Source of the DNA: CAYONQ01 sp964405375
GTDB taxonomy: Bacteria; Planctomycetota; Phycisphaerae; Sedimentisphaerales; Anaerobacaceae
Direction: 5' to 3'
Assembly (NCBI GenBank): GCA_964405375.1
Contig: CAYONQ010000093.1
Span: forward strand, 1 to 8,827
DNA length: 8,827 bases
Shown piece after piece: positions 1 to 5,058 of the stretch (within the stretch, counting starts at the first letter, position 1; each line of letters begins with the position of its first letter). A program made the position numbers and the translations under genes. The notes beneath the pieces are model-generated. The model did not search any database. It was not told where the DNA came from and saw nothing but the letters and a program-made list of their open reading frames with translations.

Positions 1-24
1 TTTTTGTTTGATAATTGCTACCAT
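1..24 (-). CDS. possible start of a minus-strand gene running off the left edge (partial)
   Basis: Reading leftward, an ATG at 24-22 opens a frame that stays open to the edge, giving only eight residues (MVAIIKQK). An SD-like AGAGGG lies about six bases upstream on the same strand, and the ATG overlaps the TGA of a small upstream frame (TGATG), a common arrangement in translationally coupled genes. Eight codons are far too few to assign a function. The gene would diverge from the restriction-modification operon. The alternative is that this is chance open frame in an AT-rich region. Confidence 0.3.
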
Positions 25-122
25 CAAAATCCCTCTAATCGGTCAGTTTGAGTTAGTATGCTAATATAGTAACCAATTGATTTGGACCACCGAGCCATCT
101 CAACTTCGGCGAGTAAATCCAA
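24..122 (-). CDS. possible small ORF (about 32 aa) coupled to the edge gene
   Basis: From a TTG at 122-120 this minus-strand frame encodes about 32 residues, containing MARWSKSIGYYISILTQ, and ends in TGA at 26-24. An ATG at 98-96 would give 24 residues instead. A purine-rich AGGGGG precedes the TTG, resembling the AGAGGG before the next frame, so both could be ribosome binding sites. The frame is closed by a TAG a few codons upstream of the TTG, so it is either a genuinely tiny gene or the remnant tail of a broken one. I do not recognise the peptide. The overlap with the next start codon is the best argument that it is translated. Confidence 0.22.
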   Translation of the reverse strand: MDLLAEVEMARWSKSIGYYISILTQTDRLEGF

Positions 123-206
123 AATCCCCCTCAAAATCAGTTGACTTTGCGGCTAAGTCGATTTATCTTTTGACAGTAATCGTGTTAATAAAGCTGGCGA
201 AAGCTT

Positions 207-227
207 ACCGTCCAATACGGTGACGGT
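207..227. promoter_or_regulatory. ACGGT half-site cluster, possible operator
   Basis: Three copies of one pentamer lie close together: ACCGT (207-211, the minus-strand orientation), ACGGT (217-221) and ACGGT (223-227). The first two form an inverted repeat around a 5-base centre; the last two are a direct repeat of ACGGTG with period 6. The cluster ends about 25 bases before the extended -10 element of the R-M operon. The -35 hexamer of that promoter is poor, so an activator or repressor bound here would be well placed. No regulator gene is visible in the window, and chance occurrence is possible. Confidence 0.25.
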
Positions 228-249
228 GGTGCTGTGAAGCGACATGGTG

Positions 250-258
250 TGTTATAAT
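250..258 (+). promoter_or_regulatory. extended -10 promoter of the R-M operon
   Basis: TGTTATAAT contains a perfect TATAAT (253-258) with the TGn extension immediately before it. No good -35 hexamer is found 16-18 bases upstream, which fits an extended -10 promoter. Transcription would start near 265, leaving a leader of about 35 bases before the endonuclease ATG. Confidence 0.55.
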
Positions 259-284
259 GAAACCATATAAAGCATAATTGAGCC

Positions 285-292
285 AAGAAGGA
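285..292 (+). promoter_or_regulatory. ribosome binding site of the endonuclease gene
   Basis: AAGAAGGA contains the Shine-Dalgarno core AAGGA (288-292), seven bases before the ATG at 300. The spacing is optimal and supports this start codon. Confidence 0.7.
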
Positions 293-299
293 ATACACT

Positions 300-1145
300 A
301 TGAAAAAGAAAGCGGCGTATAAGGATTTCACCGACCGCCTCAAGCTGTTAATCAGTAAACATCCCGACCTGATTACAACAACGCTCAGCAATATCTTCAC
401 GATGCGCCTCATTGGGAATAAAACTCACGGCGACCTTGCCGAAATTGCAATTCCTGAGTTTGTAAATCAGTACATGTACGACTTTAAGTCCGTCCATGTT
501 GGCAAAGATCTTTACAGATCGAAAACCAAAGAGGAAGACATCTCGATAATTAATGAGCTCTCCAAAACTAAATTTCCAGTGAGCCTAAAGGCCTACGGGG
601 CTGGCCCGCTACAATTGTCCACGGACAAGAACAACCTTATGTTTCCCAAACTAGAGCAGTATAAGACTCCGATTGAAGGAGACATGATAAAGCAAGTGTG
701 GGGCGACCCTGTGTTTTCGCAATTTGAAACCATCAATATCTTAGCTTTGATCTACGACGAAAAGAAAATGAAGTGCAACATTCTTGTGTTCAATTCTGGG
801 AGAGCACAATCTGCGGTAACCCACATTGATTCTATCGTAAAAGGCAGAGGGCGAAAGCATCCCATCTACCGATTCTTCGATACTGATGGAGGGTATGTTT
901 GCGAAGTCCGTTATGGCGGAAGAGCGGCAAATGCGCTACAGCGAGGTTTCTGGACAAACACCAAATCAGGGTTCAAGTATTTCGACAGTATCACGAATGG
1001 CTGGATTGACTATTCACACAATCTTATTTTGGTTAAGCTGTTTTCTCATGCGTTGGTCTCATCAAGCGATGGGCACTCATCCGCACTTGAGAAAATTAAA
1101 GAAGACATTGCCCTCTTAAAGCAACGGTCAGGATTAAATCAGTAA
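300..1145 (+). CDS. putative Type II restriction endonuclease
   Basis: A 281-residue protein that would cut DNA at the site protected by the methyltransferase encoded directly downstream. The function is inferred mainly from this pairing, the stand-alone size and the absence of other domains. No signal peptide or membrane segment is seen, so it should be cytoplasmic. The best candidate nuclease core is in the N-terminal third: Glu48 in GDLAEIAIPEF, acidic Glu78-Glu79-Asp80, then Ser95-Leu96-Lys97 in FPVSLKAYG, with Glu119 downstream. This resembles the PD-(D/E)xK fold in its SxK variant known from Cfr10I/NgoMIV-type enzymes, although the spacings do not match those enzymes closely. The C-terminal half, with CEVRYGGRA near 201-209, may supply DNA recognition. 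The start has a good SD. Its stop overlaps the next ATG (TAATG). No recognition sequence can be given. Base composition looks more AT-rich than the str cluster, consistent with acquisition by transfer. Confidence 0.72.
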   Translation: MKKKAAYKDFTDRLKLLISKHPDLITTTLSNIFTMRLIGNKTHGDLAEIAIPEFVNQYMYDFKSVHVGKDLYRSKTKEEDISIINELSKTKFPVSLKAYGAGPLQLSTDKNNLMFPKLEQYKTPIEGDMIKQVWGDPVFSQFETINILALIYDEKKMKCNILVFNSGRAQSAVTHIDSIVKGRGRKHPIYRFFDTDGGYVCEVRYGGRAANALQRGFWTNTKSGFKYFDSITNGWIDYSHNLILVKLFSHALVSSSDGHSSALEKIKEDIALLKQRSGLNQ

Positions 1146-2278
1146 TGGAAACTCTGTCACTATTCAATGACATTGTGGTCGATGCCCCACTTACAGAGGG
1201 TATCAAGTATGCGGGATCGAAGCTAAAGCTCCTCCCATACATTCTTCAACTAGCTAAGAAAGTTGGTGCTAAGTCTGTGCTGGATGGTTTCTCAGGAACT
1301 ACGAGAGTATCGCAAGCATTCGCTAAAATGGGGTATCGAGTTTTTTGTAATGATATTTCAATATGGTCTGAAGTTTTCGGCACCTGCTATCTTCTCAATG
1401 ATAAACGAGCCGAAGAATACTCTGGGCTTATTGACCATCTTAACTCACTACCGCCGACAGATGGGTGGTTTACGGAGAATTATGGTGGTCTGCCCAACGA
1501 TGGGAGTGCTGTTCAACAAGATGGACTCAAGAAGCCGTGGCAGATTCACAACACCAGAAAGCTTGACGCTATAGTAGAAGAAATCGAAAACCTATCCCCA
1601 CCCAAAGTTGATAAGGCTGTTGCTCTTACAAGTCTGATCCTTGCATTGGATAAAGTAGACAGTACTCTCGGCCACTTTGTTTCTTACCTGAAGGATTGGT
1701 CTCCAAGGTCGTATAATAACCTTATTCTCAAGGTTCCGCATATCTTCGTTAATGACAAACAAAATAAAGTTTTTCGTTGCGACATTTTTGATATAGCAAA
1801 GGATGCGAACGTAGACCTTGCTTACTACGATCCACCCTACGGATCTAACAACGAGAAAATGCCTCCTTCACGAGTTAGATATGCCTCCTATTATCATCTT
1901 TGGACCAGTGTATGCCTGTTCGACAGGCCTAGACTATTCGGAAAAGCAAATCGCCGAGAAGATTCTTCCGACAGAGTAGCGTCTTCCGTTTTCGAGGAGT
2001 TCCGAAGAAACTGTGACGGGCGTTTTATAGCCGTACAATCCATCGAGGACCTCATCAAGAAGACTCAAGCTCGCTGGATCATACTCTCTTATAGTTCCGG
2101 TGGCAGAGCCACGGCCGATGAGTTGAACGATGTTCTGTGCACAAACGGTAATATCATTGATGTGGTAGAAGTTGAATACAAAAAGAACGTGATGGCAGGT
2201 ATGAAATGGACTAATGAGTGGTTGCGTGCTGCAGAAGATCCAAACCGAGAATTCCTGTTCCTGCTTGAGAAGAAATAG
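1145..2278 (+). CDS. D12-class adenine-specific DNA methyltransferase (modification enzyme of the R-M pair)
   Basis: A 377-residue alpha-type (D12 family) N6-adenine methyltransferase. It would transfer a methyl group from S-adenosylmethionine to adenine in the recognition site of the neighbouring endonuclease and so protect host DNA. Motifs occur in the alpha-class order: motif X KYAGSKLKLLPYI (21-33), motif I VLDGFSGTTRV (45-55, AdoMet binding), the acidic motif II area CND (68-70), a long target-recognition region (about 75-215), then the catalytic DPPY (229-232) followed by GSNNEKMPPSRVRYASYYH. The IILSYSS stretch at 312-318 is a likely later core strand. Length fits the family and no key residue is missing. 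The ATG overlaps the endonuclease TAA by one base. The nearest SD-like AGGA (1130-1133) is 11 bases upstream, so reinitiation or coupling is likely. The target sequence cannot be deduced by eye. Confidence 0.92.
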   Translation: METLSLFNDIVVDAPLTEGIKYAGSKLKLLPYILQLAKKVGAKSVLDGFSGTTRVSQAFAKMGYRVFCNDISIWSEVFGTCYLLNDKRAEEYSGLIDHLNSLPPTDGWFTENYGGLPNDGSAVQQDGLKKPWQIHNTRKLDAIVEEIENLSPPKVDKAVALTSLILALDKVDSTLGHFVSYLKDWSPRSYNNLILKVPHIFVNDKQNKVFRCDIFDIAKDANVDLAYYDPPYGSNNEKMPPSRVRYASYYHLWTSVCLFDRPRLFGKANRREDSSDRVASSVFEEFRRNCDGRFIAVQSIEDLIKKTQARWIILSYSSGGRATADELNDVLCTNGNIIDVVEVEYKKNVMAGMKWTNEWLRAAEDPNREFLFLLEKK

Positions 2279-2279
2279 C

Positions 2280-2307
2280 CCAAAAAAAGCGATTTTTTGG
2301 CCGTTTT
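2280..2307 (+). terminator. terminator-like hairpin after the methyltransferase gene
   Basis: CCAAAAAA (2280-2287) pairs with TTTTTTGG (2293-2300) around an AGCGA loop, two bases after the methyltransferase TAG. A GTTTTT tract follows at 2302-2307. The stem is AT-rich and would be weak; it may act together with the hairpins further down. Confidence 0.4.
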
Positions 2308-2324
2308 TCCTTGATTTTTGCCCA

Positions 2325-2348
2325 CCCTGTACTACGTAGAGTGCAGGG
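2325..2348 (+). other. hairpin in the convergent gap
   Basis: CCCTG (2325-2329) pairs with CAGGG (2344-2348), and ACT (2331-2333) with AGT (2340-2342), joined by a T/G wobble that is allowed in the plus-strand RNA. The loop region includes the palindrome CTACGTAG (2332-2339). In the minus-strand RNA the middle pair becomes a C/A mismatch, so the fold favours the R-M transcript. No T-tract follows directly. It overlaps the next hairpin by two bases, so the two may be alternative folds. Confidence 0.35.
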
Positions 2349-2380
2349 TTAACGCCTTAGGGGAGTTAACCAACTTTTTT
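2347..2380 (+). terminator. intrinsic terminator of the R-M operon
   Basis: GGTTAAC (2347-2353) pairs with GTTAACC (2365-2371) around an 11-base loop and is followed by AAC and a run of six T (2375-2380), ending one base before the fusA stop codon on the opposite strand. The orientation terminates plus-strand transcription, so R-M transcripts would stop before becoming antisense to fusA. In the minus direction the T-run lies on the wrong side, so this is not an obvious fusA terminator. Confidence 0.55.
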
Positions 2381-4444
2381 CTACAAAATGATTTGGCTGG
2401 CAATTTGTTCAGGCGCCTTTTCATAGCTCAACGGCTCCATAGTAAAGCTGCCCCGCCCTGCTGTAATGCCCCTAATCTCGCTGGAATACCCGAACATCTC
2501 AGCCAGAGGCACTTTAGCATCAATCACCCGCATATTTCCATGCATCCGGCAATCCGTGATTGAACCCCTTTTACCAAGCAAATTGCCCTGCACAGCCCCA
2601 AAACCGGCCTCAGGGACCACTATTTGCAGCCGCATTATCGGCTCAAGCAAAACCGGCCTCGCCTTCTCTAACGCATCAGCTATTGCTATTGCCCCAGCTT
2701 GCTCAAAAGCGATGTCCGAAGAATCCACCGGATGAAATGACCCGTCAATCAGCGTAACTTTAATTCCCACAACAGGGAAACCGGCCAGCACACCACCGCC
2801 CAAGGCATCTCTAACCCCTCTTTCTACCGCAGGAACATACTCCCTCGGCACTTTATCGGACGCAACTTTACTCTCAAATTCAATATCGCGGCCCCGCAGA
2901 CGCCCTTTCGTCAGCAGCGGCTCAACTGTCAAGACAACGTGGCCGTATTGGCCATGACCTCCTGTCTGACGTATGAATTTGCCCTGCCCCTCTGCCGACC
3001 TCGTAATGGTCTCCTTATAGGCAACCTTTGGCCTGCCAACCCTGACATCAATACCTTTTTCTCGCACCAGTTTATGCTGGAGCACCTCCAAATGCAGCTC
3101 GCCCATCCCGCTGATGATTGTCTGGCCTGTTTCGCTATCGACCTTCACCTCAAAAGTTGGGTCTTCACGCCTCAACACAGCCAGCGCCTCTGCCAATTTT
3201 GCCGCCTCTGTACCTGTCCTCGGCTCTATCGACATACTAATAACCGTCTGGGGAAACGTAATGCTCGGCAAACAAACAGGATTCTTGGTATCGCAAATCG
3301 TATCGCCCGTAAGCGTCTGTTTCAGCCCCACAACAGCAACAATATCGCCGGCGCCGGCAGAGTCCAGAATCTTCCGCTCGCTGGCGTGCATCTCAAATAT
3401 CCTGGTGATATTTTCCCGCTTGTTGCGATTTGCGTTTAAGACCCTGCTGCCGGACTTCAACGTGCCTTGATAAATCCTCAGAAAATACAAATCGCCGTGT
3501 ATATCGCTGGTAATCTTAAACGCAAGCGCAACTAAGCTGGCACTTTTGTCACACTTAACCGTCTTTTTCTTCTTTTCATCGCCCGGCTTATGCCCGATTA
3601 TAACGCCCTTCTCCAACGGAGAAGGCAAATACGCCACAACGCCGTCAAGCAACCTCTGAACACCGACATATTTCAGCGCCGAACCGACGAATATCGGATG
3701 GAGCTTATTGCGCAACGTTCCGCATCTCATCGCCCTATTAATCATCTCAACATCGATTGGCCTGTCATGTATGAAGTTATCCATCAACTCTTCATCGTGT
3801 TCGGCTGCAAGCTCAATCAGCCGGCCTCGCTGCTGCCGGGCCGCCCGTTGCAATTTGCCGGGAATCTCCGCCTCTTCGAAGGTCGCTCCCAGCTTTTCTG
3901 CCTTGTAGAAAACCGCTCGCATCGAAATTAAGTCTATTATCCCGGCAAAAGAACCTCCCGACCCGATAGGCATTTGTAACAGAATCGGATTGGCGATGAG
4001 CTTATCGTGAATGCTCTCAATGGTCATCTCGAAATCGGCGCCAACCTTGTCCATCTTGTTCACAAAGCAAAGGCAGGGCAAATCATATTTTTGTCCCTGC
4101 CTCCATACAGTCTCACTCTGGGCCTGCACACCTTCGCTGCCGTCAAACACCGCCACCGCACCGTCGAGAACACGCAAAGACCTTTCAACCTCAGCGGTAA
4201 AGTCGATATGCCCGGGCGTGTCGATAAGGTTGATTTCAAAGCCCTTCCACGGACATTTCGTCGCAGCGCTGGTTATAGTAATGCCCCTTTTCTGCTCCTC
4301 TTGCAGGTAGTCCATAACCGCCGTGCCTTCGTGGACCTCACCCATTTTGTAAGTCTTGCCGGTATAGTAAAGAATACGCTCGGTTATCGTCGTCTTGCCG
4401 GCGTCGATATGAGCCATAATTCCGATATTACGTAATTTTTCCAT
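2381..4444 (-). CDS. fusA: elongation factor G
   Basis: Ribosomal translocase: it uses GTP to move tRNAs and mRNA after peptide bond formation. The 687 residues are close to the family norm of about 690-700. The GTPase domain has G1 AHIDAGKT (11-18), G2 RGITI (53-57), G3 DTPGH (75-79), G4 NKMD (129-132) and G5 GSALK (254-258). Domain II follows (about 300-400), then domain III with SGMGELHLE (445-453). Domain IV has RQTGGHGQYGHV (492-503) and the tip loop FHPVDSSDIAF (570-580), which keeps the decoding-site histidine (His571, E. coli His583). Domain V ends with FGYSSEIRGITAGRGSFTM. All catalytic elements are intact. It is the last visible gene of the str cluster. No Shine-Dalgarno is seen before the ATG, and a terminator-like hairpin lies between it and rpsG. 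Phrases such as FDGSEGVQAQSETVWRQ and VGSALKYVGVQRLLD recall the planctomycete/spirochaete EF-G subgroup; that placement is from memory. Confidence 0.97.
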   Translation of the reverse strand: MEKLRNIGIMAHIDAGKTTITERILYYTGKTYKMGEVHEGTAVMDYLQEEQKRGITITSAATKCPWKGFEINLIDTPGHIDFTAEVERSLRVLDGAVAVFDGSEGVQAQSETVWRQGQKYDLPCLCFVNKMDKVGADFEMTIESIHDKLIANPILLQMPIGSGGSFAGIIDLISMRAVFYKAEKLGATFEEAEIPGKLQRAARQQRGRLIELAAEHDEELMDNFIHDRPIDVEMINRAMRCGTLRNKLHPIFVGSALKYVGVQRLLDGVVAYLPSPLEKGVIIGHKPGDEKKKKTVKCDKSASLVALAFKITSDIHGDLYFLRIYQGTLKSGSRVLNANRNKRENITRIFEMHASERKILDSAGAGDIVAVVGLKQTLTGDTICDTKNPVCLPSITFPQTVISMSIEPRTGTEAAKLAEALAVLRREDPTFEVKVDSETGQTIISGMGELHLEVLQHKLVREKGIDVRVGRPKVAYKETITRSAEGQGKFIRQTGGHGQYGHVVLTVEPLLTKGRLRGRDIEFESKVASDKVPREYVPAVERGVRDALGGGVLAGFPVVGIKVTLIDGSFHPVDSSDIAFEQAGAIAIADALEKARPVLLEPIMRLQIVVPEAGFGAVQGNLLGKRGSITDCRMHGNMRVIDAKVPLAEMFGYSSEIRGITAGRGSFTMEPLSYEKAPEQIASQIIL

Positions 4445-4468
4445 AGCGTTTTGCGTATAACGAATAGT

Positions 4469-4510
4469 AAAAAAACAGCGTATAGCAAAAAACTAAACGC
4501 TATACGCTGT
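4469..4510 (-). terminator. terminator- or attenuator-like hairpin between rpsG and fusA
   Basis: A perfect 12-base inverted repeat, ACAGCGTATAGC (4475-4486) and GCTATACGCTGT (4499-4510), encloses a 12-base loop. On the minus (coding) strand the second arm runs straight into a tract of T (4474-4469), so the structure has the form of a Rho-independent terminator. It begins about 20 bases after the rpsG stop codon and ends about 25 bases before the fusA start. It could attenuate fusA expression relative to rpsL and rpsG, or simply protect the 3' end of a processed rpsL-rpsG message. No competing antiterminator fold was identified. Confidence 0.6.
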
Positions 4511-4525
4511 CCGCTATCCGCTATA
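4494..4525. repeat. tandem 7-base repeat, consensus TATMCGC
   Basis: Four consecutive heptamers, TAAACGC, TATACGC, TGTCCGC and TATCCGC (4494-4521), are followed by a partial TATA (4522-4525). Inverted copies of the same unit, such as TGCGTAT (4452-4458) and GCGTATA (4478-4484), occupy the left side of the spacer and pair with the tandem units to make the 12-base hairpin. Short tandem heptamers in intergenic DNA are reminiscent of the STRR sequences described in cyanobacteria; relationship to them is not implied. Confidence 0.6.
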
Positions 4526-4528
4526 AAA

Positions 4529-5002
4529 TTACCAAGCAAAGTGTGCGAACGCCTTATTCGCATCAGCCATTCTGTGAATATTTTCCCGCGTGGTCATTGC
4601 GCCGCCGCGCTGGTTATAAGCATCAATCAACTCGGAAGCCAGCCGCTCGCACATCGGCGAGCCCTTCTTGGCCCTGGCCGACTGGATTATCCACCTGAAA
4701 GCAAGTGACTGCTGCCGTCTGCTGCTCACCTGCATCGGCACCTGATAACTGGCCCCGCCGACACGTTTGCTGCGAACCTCGATTAAGGGCCTTACGTTAT
4801 TTACCGCCTTCTCAAATATCTCAAGCGGGCCGGCATCTTTGACCTTTTTGGATATAATATCCATAGCATCGTAAAAAACCTGCTGTGCCACGCTTTTCTT
4901 GCCGCCCCACATCAAACAGTTAATAAACTTAGAAACCAGCTTGCTGTTATACGCCGGGTCCGCTTTTAATTGCTGACCTGAAGCCGTAAACTTTTTTGCC
5001 AT
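4529..5002 (-). CDS. rpsG: 30S ribosomal protein S7
   Basis: A primary 16S rRNA-binding protein that nucleates assembly of the 30S head and contacts the E-site tRNA. From the ATG at 5002 it is 157 residues, close to the usual 156, beginning MAKKFTASGQ. A longer frame starting at 5041 would add 13 residues not expected in S7, and its start lies inside the repeat-filled spacer. The SD-like GAGGA (5011-5007) four bases before the 5002 start supports the shorter form. Family hallmarks are SKFINCLMWGGKKS near the N terminus, the PLIEVRSKRVGGASYQVP segment in the middle, and the C-terminal MADANKAFAHFAW. It lies 55 bases after rpsL and upstream of the hairpin before fusA. Confidence 0.97.
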   Translation of the reverse strand: MAKKFTASGQQLKADPAYNSKLVSKFINCLMWGGKKSVAQQVFYDAMDIISKKVKDAGPLEIFEKAVNNVRPLIEVRSKRVGGASYQVPMQVSSRRQQSLAFRWIIQSARAKKGSPMCERLASELIDAYNQRGGAMTTRENIHRMADANKAFAHFAW

Positions 5003-5006
5003 AATG

Positions 5007-5011
5007 TCCTC
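5007..5011 (-). promoter_or_regulatory. ribosome binding site of rpsG
   Basis: GAGGA on the minus strand lies four bases before the ATG at 5002. It decides the start: the upstream in-frame ATGs at 5041 and 5029 fall in the inverted-repeat block and would add residues foreign to S7. Confidence 0.6.
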
Positions 5012-5015
5012 GGTC

Positions 5016-5058
5016 AGTTCATTGTTCATCAATGAACTCATAACAATGAACTACGAAC
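5016..5058. repeat. 7-base repeat block with 11-base inverted repeat (rpsL-rpsG spacer)
   Basis: Plus-strand heptamers run AGTTCAT, TGTTCAT, one C, then AATGAAC, TCATAAC, AATGAAC and TACGAAC. The first two are in inverted orientation relative to the rest. AGTTCATTGTT (5016-5026) and AACAATGAACT (5042-5052) are a perfect 11-base inverted repeat with a 15-base loop; a smaller nested fold, GTTCAT with ATGAAC, is also possible. No T-run follows on the coding strand, so it is not a standard intrinsic terminator. The block nearly fills the spacer, touching the rpsL stop codon at one end and approaching the rpsG SD at the other. Confidence 0.6.

Noticed and set aside
73..85. Near-palindrome CCAATTGATTTGG as an operator.
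   Set aside because: It has one mismatch, is short and AT-rich, and lies inside a possible small reading frame; chance is sufficient explanation.
170..190. Perfect TTGACA at 170-175 as a -35 element for the R-M operon.
   Set aside because: No acceptable -10 hexamer lies 16-18 bases downstream; the nearest AT-rich hexamers are only 8-9 bases away. The extended -10 at 250-258 is better placed.
1..299. A tRNA remnant or attachment site in the left flank, suspected because the R-M cassette looks acquired.
   Set aside because: No cloverleaf, CCA end or flanking direct repeat could be found in the visible sequence.
886..1574. Alternative plus-strand frames inside the endonuclease and methyltransferase genes.
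   Set aside because: They overlap genes whose own frames are complete and, for the methyltransferase, carry all catalytic motifs in order.
2939..3439. Plus-strand open frame of 166 codons opposite fusA, and similar long frames opposite rpoC and rpsL.
   Set aside because: They lie entirely antisense to clearly functional conserved genes, show no family motifs and have no ribosome binding sites worth noting; they are by-products of codon use on the other strand.
5003..5041. N-terminal extension of S7 starting at 5041 (13 extra residues).
   Set aside because: The extension is translated repeat DNA, S7 homologues begin MAKKF or similar, and a better-placed SD precedes the ATG at 5002.
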